Assembly (NCBI GenBank): GCA_945874225.1
Contig: CAMCFT010000001.1
Coordinates: forward strand, 62,001-126,000
DNA: 64,000 nucleotides
Source of the DNA: Flavobacterium psychrophilum
GTDB taxonomy: Bacteria > Bacteroidota > Bacteroidia > Flavobacteriales > Flavobacteriaceae
Direction of reading: 5' to 3'
The notes below the pieces were generated by a model. That model had not been told where the DNA came from and did no database searches. It saw only the letters and a program-made list of their open reading frames with translations. Positions within the stretch are counted from its first letter, which is position 1. Every line of letters starts with the position of its first letter. The translations under genes were made by a program, and so were the position numbers. Positions 18,244 through 26,118 of the stretch are shown here, piece by piece.

Positions 18244-19725
18244 TTAACTATACTTGGCCATATATTGCTGCACGGTTAAATCGGTTTTTTCATTTCTTGT
18301 TTTTTGTTCTAAATGAATGGGTTCTGATGCTCTTTCTTGACAGTTTTTAACCGCACACGTTTCACAAGTTACACCTACAATCTGTTTTTGAAGCAACGGA
18401 TTGTCAATAAATTTAAACTTTTTCTTCATTCCGGGTGTAATCAATATTCCAACAGTGATACTTCTTATACAATCTTTCTTGAAAGGGTCTAAAGTTGCCG
18501 AGGAAAAAACCAGATATTCATTATTACTGTTATCATAGCGAGAAATCTGTGCATCGAAAAAATGGCTTTTGTTTTGCTTCAAGGCTTCCACTATCGTTTT
18601 AATAGAAACCCATCTTCTGCAATAATGCTCATTCATTTCATTGGCGTGTGGTTCTTGCTGATTTGTGATATGCAATTCTTTCTTTATTTGATACGTGTCA
18701 GCTCCTATCTGATGAGACAATCTAAGAAAAAACAGATTTTTTAATTGAAAATCTTTTGGTAAAATATTAGTAAGTCTTTGATAAAAAGATTCTGGAGAAA
18801 CATTAAATTTTCCAATCAAGTCAATCATTTCCTGAGGTTTTGGATCCGTTTTCGCCAAAAACAAATTCAATTCGTCAATTAACAATTGTCTTGGCAAAAG
18901 TAAAGCTCCGGCAAAGTAGGAGGCGTAAAAATTATTCAACACCTGGTCGAAATTATCAAACTTAATCCAGCTAAAAGTGTACAACCTTTCAGTGATTTCA
19001 AGATAATTATAAGCAATTTCTTTGGCTAAAATAAATGCTTTTTGAGGTTCATCAATTTCCACGGACAGCAATAGCGTTTTGCTTTTTGGAACAAAAATAG
19101 ATCTTAAGTCCCCTAATTCCTCTTGCTCTGAAAAAGCAATTTCCTTGATGGTATACCCGTATTCTTCAATCAGAATAGCACTTAATTCCTCTAAAGTAAT
19201 TTGAGATTCAATATTGATATGAAATGCTTTGCAAAACAACAGTACCTTTTGCTCTAAATCATCAAAATAATTATTGTGTGCTTCTTGGTATGAACGTAAA
19301 GAAGCCAAGAAAAAACTCTCGCGCGTTAAATTGTAATGCTGAGCAATTTCAATAATGGTACTTATAAACGCATTTACTTTAGCCGGAGCATTAGCAATAA
19401 TATCAATTAAATCATTTTCCTGAATACCAAAAATATCCAGCGGAATCTCTTTTAAAATTCCGGATTTCAGGATTTCTCCAATTGGAGCCAGATTATTATC
19501 CAGCTTCAATGAAACCATATTATCATAAGGGACGTCTAATTTTTCAGACAAAAGAATTATTTTATCCGTTTTGGGATATTTTTTTCCTTTCTCAATTTCA
19601 TTTAAATATGACTTTGAGAGGTCTGTTATTTTGGCTAAGCCAAATAAAGATAAATTCTTATTTGTTCGAGCCTGCTTGAGTTTAAGCCCAAAAATTAACT
19701 TGATATAATCCTTTTCTATATTCAT
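18244..19725 (-). CDS. RamB/ScfR-like XRE regulator with IrrE-type domain
   Basis: A 493-residue transcription regulator. Residues about 10-65 are an XRE helix-turn-helix (LGLKLKQARTNKNLSLFGLAKITDLSKS in part). The middle (about 190-300) resembles an IrrE-like peptidase fold with a FILAKEIAYNYL segment; the HExxH signature is lost (AKEIAY), so it is probably a sensor. The C-terminal DUF2083-like part ends in a Cys cluster CETCAVKNC. The family includes RamB and short-chain acyl-CoA sensors that control acetate and glyoxylate genes, and this gene is divergent from aceB-aceA. I take the ATG at 19725 (MNIEKDY) rather than the hydrophobic upstream extension. Confidence 0.84.
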   Translation of the reverse strand: MNIEKDYIKLIFGLKLKQARTNKNLSLFGLAKITDLSKSYLNEIEKGKKYPKTDKIILLSEKLDVPYDNMVSLKLDNNLAPIGEILKSGILKEIPLDIFGIQENDLIDIIANAPAKVNAFISTIIEIAQHYNLTRESFFLASLRSYQEAHNNYFDDLEQKVLLFCKAFHINIESQITLEELSAILIEEYGYTIKEIAFSEQEELGDLRSIFVPKSKTLLLSVEIDEPQKAFILAKEIAYNYLEITERLYTFSWIKFDNFDQVLNNFYASYFAGALLLPRQLLIDELNLFLAKTDPKPQEMIDLIGKFNVSPESFYQRLTNILPKDFQLKNLFFLRLSHQIGADTYQIKKELHITNQQEPHANEMNEHYCRRWVSIKTIVEALKQNKSHFFDAQISRYDNSNNEYLVFSSATLDPFKKDCIRSITVGILITPGMKKKFKFIDNPLLQKQIVGVTCETCAVKNCQERASEPIHLEQKTRNEKTDLTVQQYMAKYS

Positions 19726-19781
19726 AATAATCAAATATAATAATAAAAATATAATCCACAAAAAATATTTTTTTTAAATTT

Positions 19782-19795
19782 AGCGTACGTTCGCT
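19782..19795. promoter_or_regulatory. Candidate operator overlapping the aceB promoter
   Basis: AGCGTACGTTCGCT is symmetric at 12 of 14 positions and is unusually GC-rich for this region. Its last base falls on the first base of the -33 TTG of the aceB promoter, a natural place for the divergent RamB-like regulator to act. Confidence 0.45.
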
Positions 19796-19824
19796 TGTTT
19801 TGTAAAAAACTTTTTGTACTATTG
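19795..19824 (+). promoter_or_regulatory. Promoter of aceB-aceA
   Basis: TTG at 19795-19797 is followed after 19 bases by TACTATTG at 19817-19824, one base off TAnnTTTG. The predicted start is about 60 bases before the aceB ATG. Confidence 0.55.
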
Positions 19825-19833
19825 CAGTGTTGA

Positions 19834-19848
19834 ACAATTACAAATTGT
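19834..19848. promoter_or_regulatory. Palindrome at the predicted aceB transcription start
   Basis: ACAATT-ACA-AATTGT is a perfect inverted repeat flanked by TTGA and CAA. It sits 10-24 bases after the -7 box, where a bound regulator would block initiation. It could be a second operator of the same or another regulator. Confidence 0.45.
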
Positions 19849-19888
19849 CAACAAAAATTAATTATTGTTAAATTAAATACACCACGAG

Positions 19889-21490
19889 ATGAATTTAGAA
19901 GAATTATACTCGACAAATTTGTTAAATTTTTCAGAAGAAACTACTGAACAGTATCCTGAAATCTTAACCGATGATGCTATGACTTTTTTGTCATTGCTTC
20001 ACGAAAATTTTAATGAAAAAAGACTGGCTCTTTTAGAAGAAAGAAAAAAACAACAAGTATTATTCGATGAGGGCATATTGCCGACTTTTCCCGTCGAAAC
20101 CAAAAGTATAAGAGAAAGCAATTGGCAAGCGGCAAAAACTCCGGAAGATCTTTTAGACCGTAGAGTAGAAATCACTGGACCAGTTGATAGAAAAATGGTT
20201 ATCAATGCGCTAAATTCTGGTGCCAAAACATTTATGGCAGATTTTGAAGACAGCACTTCCCCTACTTGGAGCAATTTAATGGAAGGGCAACAAAATCTTA
20301 AAGATGCGGTAAACAAAACCATCACCTTAGACGACACTTTAAAAAATAAAAAGTATGCGCTGAATGAAAATACTGCTGTGTTAATTGTTCGCCCAAGAGG
20401 ATTGCATTTAAATGAAAAACATCTTTTGGTTGAAAACCAAGAGACTTCTGGATCACTAGTTGATTTTGGATTATATGCTTTTCATAATCATAAGCAATTG
20501 GCAGAGAATGGAACGGCTCCTTACTTTTATATTCCAAAATTAGAACACTATTTAGAAGCCCGATGGTGGAATGAAGTCTTCGAATTTACACAAGAATATT
20601 TAAAAGTGAAAAACGGTACATTCAAAGCCACTGTCTTAATTGAAACAATAACTGCCAGTTTTCAATTGGACGAAATAATCTTTGAATTAAAAGATCATAT
20701 CGTTGGACTGAATTGCGGTAGATGGGATTATATCTTTTCATACATCAAAAAATTTAGAAATAATCCGGCTTTTATTGTGCCAAATAGAGACCAAGTGACA
20801 ATGACATCTCCATTTATGAGCGCCTATTCACAATTAGTTATTCAAAGATGCCACAAAAGAAATATTCACGCTATTGGCGGAATGGCAGCGCAAATTCCGA
20901 TAAAAAATGATGAGGAAGCAAATACAATTGCGTTCAACAAAGTAAATGCTGACAAAGAACGGGAAGCGAAAAATGGTCACGACGGAACTTGGGTAGCACA
21001 TCCGGATTTAGTCTCAATTGCAATGAATGTTTTTGATAAATATATGCCAACTAAAAATCAAATCCATATAAAAAGAGAGGATGTAAATGTCACCGAAGCT
21101 GATTTACTGGAAGCACCAAAAGGAACAATTACCGAAGAAGGTATTAGAAAAAACATAAATGTCTCTATTCTGTACCTCGCTTCCTGGCTCAACGGACAAG
21201 GTGCAGCTGCCTTACATCATTTGATGGAAGACGCGGCTACAGCAGAAATCTCAAGATCACAGTTATGGCAATGGCTAGAAAACAAAGTGACATTAGACAA
21301 CGGCAAAGTGTTAACCGAAAAATATTATGATCGTTTAGCAATAGAAGAATTCGAAAAAATTAAAAGTTATGTCGGAGAAAAAAATTATGAAAATGGTAAA
21401 TACAGATTAGCAGAACAATTATTAGACATTTTAGTTGTAAACCATAAGTTCATAGAATTTTTAACAATACCAGGATACAAATACATTTAA
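19889..21490 (+). CDS. aceB: Malate synthase A
   Basis: A 533-residue malate synthase of the A type, which condenses glyoxylate with acetyl-CoA to give malate and CoA. Visible are the Mg/glyoxylate segment FMADFEDSTSPTW, VLIVRPRGLHL with the catalytic Arg, the conserved ETITASFQLDEI and GLNCGRWDYIFS with acidic metal ligands, and GHDGTWVAHPDLV near the CoA site. It is followed 27 bases later by isocitrate lyase, forming the glyoxylate shunt operon under the divergent RamB-like gene. Confidence 0.96.
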   Translation: MNLEELYSTNLLNFSEETTEQYPEILTDDAMTFLSLLHENFNEKRLALLEERKKQQVLFDEGILPTFPVETKSIRESNWQAAKTPEDLLDRRVEITGPVDRKMVINALNSGAKTFMADFEDSTSPTWSNLMEGQQNLKDAVNKTITLDDTLKNKKYALNENTAVLIVRPRGLHLNEKHLLVENQETSGSLVDFGLYAFHNHKQLAENGTAPYFYIPKLEHYLEARWWNEVFEFTQEYLKVKNGTFKATVLIETITASFQLDEIIFELKDHIVGLNCGRWDYIFSYIKKFRNNPAFIVPNRDQVTMTSPFMSAYSQLVIQRCHKRNIHAIGGMAAQIPIKNDEEANTIAFNKVNADKEREAKNGHDGTWVAHPDLVSIAMNVFDKYMPTKNQIHIKREDVNVTEADLLEAPKGTITEEGIRKNINVSILYLASWLNGQGAAALHHLMEDAATAEISRSQLWQWLENKVTLDNGKVLTEKYYDRLAIEEFEKIKSYVGEKNYENGKYRLAEQLLDILVVNHKFIEFLTIPGYKYI

Positions 21491-21517
21491 AAAAAACCAC
21501 AAGAAAAACAATAAATT

Positions 21518-22798
21518 ATGAAAACTACAGAAACAAGAATTCAAGAATTAGTTACCGATTGGATTACAAATCCAAGATGGAATGGCATCGAACGACCTTA
21601 CACAGCAGAAGAAGTTGTAAAACTTCAAGGGTCTTACCAAATAGAACATAGCGTTGCAAGAATTGGCGCCAACAATTTATGGAGCAAATTGAATGCTCAG
21701 GATTTTGTTGCTGGACTCGGAGCACTTACAGGAAATCAAGCTATTCAAGAGGTTGAAGCTGGTTTAGACGCAATATATTTAAGCGGATGGCAAGTTGCCG
21801 CAGATGCAAATGTTGCTGGGGAAATGTATCCTGACCAATCTTTGTATCCAGCTAACAGCGTTCCATTGGTTGTAAAACGAATTAATAATGCCCTTTTACG
21901 TGCAGACCAAATACAAGTTGTAAACGGAACAACAGATAAAAAAGATTATTTAGTACCAATCGTTGCGGATGCCGAAGCTGGTTTTGGAGGTAATCTTAAT
22001 GCTTTCGAATTGATGAAATCAATGATTGAAGCTGGAGCTGCCGGAGTTCACTTTGAAGACCAATTGAGTTCTGCAAAAAAATGTGGACACCTTGGCGGAA
22101 AAGTATTGGTTCCTACTCAAGAAGCAATCAATAAACTGATTGCTGCAAGATTAGCTGCCGATGTAATGGGAACTCCAACCATTGTTGTTGCTCGTACTGA
22201 TGCTGATGCTGCCAATTTATTGACCAGCGATATCGATCCAAGAGATGCTAAATTCATCACCGGAGAAAAAACAGGCGAAGGCTTTTTCTATGTAAACTGT
22301 GGTGTTGAACAAGGAATTGACCGCGGATTGAGCTATGCTCCTTATGCTGATTTGATTTGGATGGAAACCAGTAATCCAGATCTTGAATATGCAAGACAAT
22401 TTGCCGAAGGAATTCACGCAAAATTCCCAGGAAAAATGTTGGCTTACAACTGTTCGCCTTCTTTCAATTGGGCTGCAAAATTATCGGTTGCTGAAATGGA
22501 AACATTCAGAGAAGATTTGGCTGCTATGGGATATAAATTTCAATTCATCACATTAGCTGGATTCCACGCGCTAAACACAAGTATGTTCGAATTGTCAATG
22601 GCTTACAAACAAAGAGGAATGGCCGGCTATTCTGAATTACAGGAAAGAGAATTCGCTTTGCAAAAACAAGGATTCAAAGCTGTAAAACACCAAGGGTTTG
22701 TTGGAACTTCTTATTTTGATGCCGTACAAAACACGGTAACAATTGGGAAATCTACAACCACAGCAATGAAAGATTCTACTGAAGCTGCTCAGTTTTAA
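21518..22798 (+). CDS. aceA: Isocitrate lyase
   Basis: A 426-residue lyase that splits isocitrate to glyoxylate and succinate, allowing growth on acetate or fatty acids. The signature [18 protein letters not shown] carries the catalytic Cys. [10 protein letters not shown] with the Mg ligand, [11 protein letters not shown] and the late [13 protein letters not shown] are also present. The length fits the short bacterial form. Succinate made here feeds the SdhCAB complex encoded on the other side of the regulator. A long hairpin ends the operon. Confidence 0.97.
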   Translation: MKTTETRIQELVTDWITNPRWNGIERPYTAEEVVKLQGSYQIEHSVARIGANNLWSKLNAQDFVAGLGALTGNQAIQEVEAGLDAIYLSGWQVAADANVAGEMYPDQSLYPANSVPLVVKRINNALLRADQIQVVNGTTDKKDYLVPIVADAEAGFGGNLNAFELMKSMIEAGAAGVHFEDQLSSAKKCGHLGGKVLVPTQEAINKLIAARLAADVMGTPTIVVARTDADAANLLTSDIDPRDAKFITGEKTGEGFFYVNCGVEQGIDRGLSYAPYADLIWMETSNPDLEYARQFAEGIHAKFPGKMLAYNCSPSFNWAAKLSVAEMETFREDLAAMGYKFQFITLAGFHALNTSMFELSMAYKQRGMAGYSELQEREFALQKQGFKAVKHQGFVGTSYFDAVQNTVTIGKSTTTAMKDSTEAAQF

Positions 22799-22818
22799 GC
22801 AAAGACTTTCTTCTATTT

Positions 22819-22877
22819 AACTCTTCACGCAATCGATTGAGATGAAACTTATAATCGGCTGCGTTAAGAGTTTTTTT
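22819..22877 (+). terminator. Terminator of aceB-aceA
   Basis: The arms AACTCTTCACGCA and TGCGTTAAGAGTT (one mismatch) enclose a loop of about 29 bases and run into a T tract. It begins about 20 bases after the aceA stop. Confidence 0.7.
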
Positions 22878-22956
22878 ATATAAAATTGATGAATTCATAA
22901 CAAAAACGATTTAATCTTAGTATTTTTGAGTAATCAAAAGTATAAATAGAATAGTT

Positions 22957-24249
22957 ATGAAATACCATCAAATTGACCGACAATTATTCATAAAAAATCG
23001 CTCCAAATTTATGGCTCAAATGAAGCCAAAAAGTGTAGCTGTTTTCAATTCCAATGATATTTATCCCGTTTCTGCCGATAGCACTTTGCCGTTTGCACAA
23101 CATCGGGATATTTTTTATTTAAGCGGCGTTGATCAGGAAGAAAGTATCTTGCTGCTTTTTCCCGATGCTCCCTATGAAAATCAGCGTGAAATGTTGTTCC
23201 TTAAAGAAACCAGCGAGCATATTGCGATTTGGGAAGGAGAAAAGCTGACCAAAGACAGAGCATTTGAAGTTTCAGGAATCAAAACCGTGCATTGGTTGCA
23301 GGATTTCGAGAAAGTTCTATTCGAAATGATGACACATTGCGATACAATCTATATCAATACTAATGAGCATTATCGTGCTAGTGTAGAAACCGAAACCCGA
23401 GAAGCGCGTTTTATAAAATGGTGGAAAGAAAAATATCCAGCACACGCTGTTGCCAAAAGCAATCCTATTCTGCAACGCATTCGTTCTGTAAAAGAAACGG
23501 AAGAATTGGATTTAATCCAAAATGCCTGCGATATTACCGAAAAGGGGTTTAGACGATTATTGTCATTCGTGAAACCAAATGTAACTGAATACGAAATCGA
23601 AGCCGAATTGATACACGAATTTGTTCGAAATCGTTCCAAAGGTTTTGCTTATACTCCAATTATCGCTTCGGGCAACAATGCCAATGTTTTGCATTACATC
23701 GAAAACAATCAACAATGTAAAGCTGGTGATTTGGTTTTACTTGACGTAGCCGCCGAATATGCTAATTATTCCAGCGATATGACTCGAATGATTCCCGTTT
23801 CGGGAAAATTTACCGAAAGACAAAAAGCAGTTTACAATGCCGTTTTACGAGTAAAAAATGAAGCAACAAAAATGCTTACACCAGGAACATTTTGGAAACA
23901 ATATCAATTCGAAGTAGGTAAAATTATGACATCGGAATTGCTTGGTTTAGGACTTATTGACAAAGCCGATGTTCAGAACGAAAATCCGGAGTGGCCAGCC
24001 TACAAAAAATATTTTATGCACGGAACTTCTCACCATATGGGATTAGACACGCACGATTACGGAATTCTGACCGAGCCTATGAAAGCCAATATGGTTTTTA
24101 CCGTCGAGCCGGGAATCTACATTCCAGCCGAAGGTTTCGGAATTAGATTAGAAGATAATCTCGTGGTTCAGGAAACTGGTGATCCATTTAACTTGATGAG
24201 AAATATCCCTATTGAGGCAGAGGAAATTGAGAGTTTGATGAATAGCTAA
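22957..24249 (+). CDS. pepP: Xaa-Pro aminopeptidase (M24B)
   Basis: A 430-residue metallopeptidase that removes an N-terminal residue preceding proline. An N-terminal creatinase-like domain (about 1-165) is followed by the pita-bread fold with two-metal ligands: Asp in LLDVAAEY and in SSDMTRMIPV, His in HGTSHHMGLDTHDYG, Glu in VEPGIYIP and in IRLEDNLVV. It appears to be cytoplasmic, since no signal peptide is seen. TATTTTTG at 22921-22928 is a likely -7 box. It is probably monocistronic. Confidence 0.94.
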   Translation: MKYHQIDRQLFIKNRSKFMAQMKPKSVAVFNSNDIYPVSADSTLPFAQHRDIFYLSGVDQEESILLLFPDAPYENQREMLFLKETSEHIAIWEGEKLTKDRAFEVSGIKTVHWLQDFEKVLFEMMTHCDTIYINTNEHYRASVETETREARFIKWWKEKYPAHAVAKSNPILQRIRSVKETEELDLIQNACDITEKGFRRLLSFVKPNVTEYEIEAELIHEFVRNRSKGFAYTPIIASGNNANVLHYIENNQQCKAGDLVLLDVAAEYANYSSDMTRMIPVSGKFTERQKAVYNAVLRVKNEATKMLTPGTFWKQYQFEVGKIMTSELLGLGLIDKADVQNENPEWPAYKKYFMHGTSHHMGLDTHDYGILTEPMKANMVFTVEPGIYIPAEGFGIRLEDNLVVQETGDPFNLMRNIPIEAEEIESLMNS

Positions 24250-24272
24250 ATTATTATTTCTATCACTTTTTG

Positions 24273-24333
24273 AACCATTAAGAAATTAAGCAGGTTAAGG
24301 TTTTACTTAATGAAACTTAATTTCTTAATGGTT
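24273..24333. repeat. AACCATTAAG palindromic repeat, perfect copy
   Basis: AACCATTAAGAAATTAAG and its exact reverse complement form 18-base arms around a 25-base centre that itself holds TTAAGG and CTTAATG pieces. It lies between pepP and the hydrolase gene and is the best preserved member of the family. Confidence 0.8.
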
Positions 24334-24365
24334 TAATTTTTAATGCTCTTTATAAAGTATATTAA

Positions 24366-25148
24366 ATGAATCAAATCCACTACAAAAACACAAAAATCTC
24401 CTATTCTGAAACTGGAAAAGGCAGCACTATTGTGTTACTTCACGGTTTTTTGGAGAACCAAACAATGTGGCAGGATTTGATTCCTGAATTAAGCAAAAAA
24501 CACCGCGTTATAGCCATTGATTTATTAGGTCACGGCGAATCGGGTTGCTTGGGTTATGTTCACTCGATGGAAGAAAATGCTGCGGCAGTTCGAGCAGTTT
24601 TGTCGGAATTGAGGGTTCGAAAAGCGATTTTAGTTGGGCATTCAATGGGTGGTTATGTGGCTTTGGCTTTCGCCGAATTGTATCCGGCAAGTGTAAAGGG
24701 TTTGGTTTTATTAAATTCGACTTCGAAAGCCGACAGCGAAGAACGAAAAGCAAACCGTAATCGCGCTATAAAAGCGGTAAAGAAAGATTATTCCACATTT
24801 GTAAGACTTTCAATTGCTAATTTATTTAGCGAAGAAAATCGTGAAAAAATGATAGCTGAAATCGAAAAAGTAAAAACCGAAGCTTTAAAAACTCCATTAC
24901 AAGGCATCGTTGCATCGCTTGAAGGGATGAAAATTAGAAAAGACAGAGATGCTTTATTAAGTTCTGCGACTTATCCAATCCTGCTGATTTTAGGAAAAAA
25001 AGACCCCGTCTTGAATTATGAAAACGGCTTGAAACAAATCGAAAATACACCTATAAAACTTGTCACTTTTCCCGACGGACATATGAGTCATATTGAAAAT
25101 AGAGGAGAATTAAAAAAAGTGTTATTGGGATTTTTTAAAGGAATTTAA
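24366..25148 (+). CDS. Alpha/beta hydrolase
   Basis: A 260-residue hydrolase. LLHGFLENQTMW holds the oxyanion region, VGHSMGGYVALAFAELYP is the nucleophile elbow with Ser near residue 97, ILGKKDPVLNYE carries the acid, and PDGHMSHIE carries the catalytic His. The substrate cannot be read from sequence; esters of small acids are typical. Its stop overlaps by four bases the end of the convergent ABC ATPase gene. Confidence 0.88.
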   Translation: MNQIHYKNTKISYSETGKGSTIVLLHGFLENQTMWQDLIPELSKKHRVIAIDLLGHGESGCLGYVHSMEENAAAVRAVLSELRVRKAILVGHSMGGYVALAFAELYPASVKGLVLLNSTSKADSEERKANRNRAIKAVKKDYSTFVRLSIANLFSEENREKMIAEIEKVKTEALKTPLQGIVASLEGMKIRKDRDALLSSATYPILLILGKKDPVLNYENGLKQIENTPIKLVTFPDGHMSHIENRGELKKVLLGFFKGI

Positions 25149-25816
25149 ATCATTCCTGCTTTTAAATACCCTTTTCCCACCAACTCATTTTTGTCTTGCA
25201 AGTGGTGCAGTTTTCCTTCCTTCATTAACACTAGTTTTGTTGAGACTTTAATCACATTTTCATAATTATGATCTGTGATAATAATCCCTTTTATATTGGA
25301 CATTACGGTGATTAATCCATTAATTTTTTCAATTATTATGGGCGACAATCCATTATAAGGTTCATCCAATAAAACAAATTTTGATGGATTATTGAGGATT
25401 AACTTAATTTCTAAATACCGTAATTCTCCACCGGACAAATGCTTTATTTTTTTATTAAGTATTGATTGAATCATTTGATCTGCATAAAATTCCTCAAGTT
25501 TATCTTTGGAGATAGATAATAATATTGCTTTTTTTACAGAAAATATATTCGGAATAAAATTTTCTTGAGGCAAATAACTAATTTGATGTAATAATTCACT
25601 GGTTTTTGATTTCACTTCTCCATCAATGCGAACAAATTTAAAATCGGCGTTGACTATTCCGAAAATAATTTTTAGCAATGTCGATTTTCCAGAACCATTT
25701 CTTCCTAAAATACCAATAATATTGTTAGTTTCACATTTTAAATACACATCGGAAAGTACGATTTTACCATCATATTGTTTTTGGACACTATCCACTTCTA
25801 AGATACTTTTAGTCAT
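25145..25816 (-). CDS. ABC transporter ATP-binding protein
   Basis: A 223-residue ABC ATPase. Walker A GILGRNGSGKSTLLK, Q-loop region YLPQENF, signature LSGGELRYLE, Walker B KFVLLDEPYNGL and a switch His in IITDHNYENV are all intact, so it should hydrolyse ATP. Its start overlaps by four bases the end of the 101-residue membrane protein gene, which directly follows addB. The pair is probably a small ABC export or immunity-type system; the substrate is unknown. It is the last gene of a three-gene minus-strand unit. Confidence 0.9.
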   Translation of the reverse strand: MTKSILEVDSVQKQYDGKIVLSDVYLKCETNNIIGILGRNGSGKSTLLKIIFGIVNADFKFVRIDGEVKSKTSELLHQISYLPQENFIPNIFSVKKAILLSISKDKLEEFYADQMIQSILNKKIKHLSGGELRYLEIKLILNNPSKFVLLDEPYNGLSPIIIEKINGLITVMSNIKGIIITDHNYENVIKVSTKLVLMKEGKLHHLQDKNELVGKGYLKAGMI

Positions 25817-26118
25817 AAATTTTTCAATATTAAACTAATGACTAAAATCAGTATAGCCGAGAAAACAAAATTCATTAAATAACCGTAGACAATTAACTGT
25901 AGTTTTGAAATTCCGTTATTGCAATAAAAAAGGTATTCATTTATTGCATTCACTTCTTTTATTAAAACGCTAATGAAATAACCAAAAACAACAAACACAA
26001 GTTTAAAGGTTTCAAATCCTCCAAAAACTCCCGCCAAAACGCTTATTGAAATTGTTATTATCAAAGTGCTTTTGTAGAATTCAAATATGTTGGCTAGTTT
26101 TCTAATCGTAAATTCCAT
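25813..26118 (-). CDS. Small membrane protein, putative ABC partner
   Basis: A 101-residue protein with three likely membrane segments (ALIITISI-type near 18-35, FKLVFVVFGYFISVLI near 38-55, and the C-terminal FVFSAILILVISLIL). It has no recognisable family motif. Its ATG directly abuts the addB stop codon, and its end overlaps the ABC ATPase start, so the three genes are probably translated from one mRNA. It is too small for a normal permease and might multimerise or be a truncated permease. Confidence 0.7.
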   Translation of the reverse strand: MEFTIRKLANIFEFYKSTLIITISISVLAGVFGGFETFKLVFVVFGYFISVLIKEVNAINEYLFYCNNGISKLQLIVYGYLMNFVFSAILILVISLILKNL

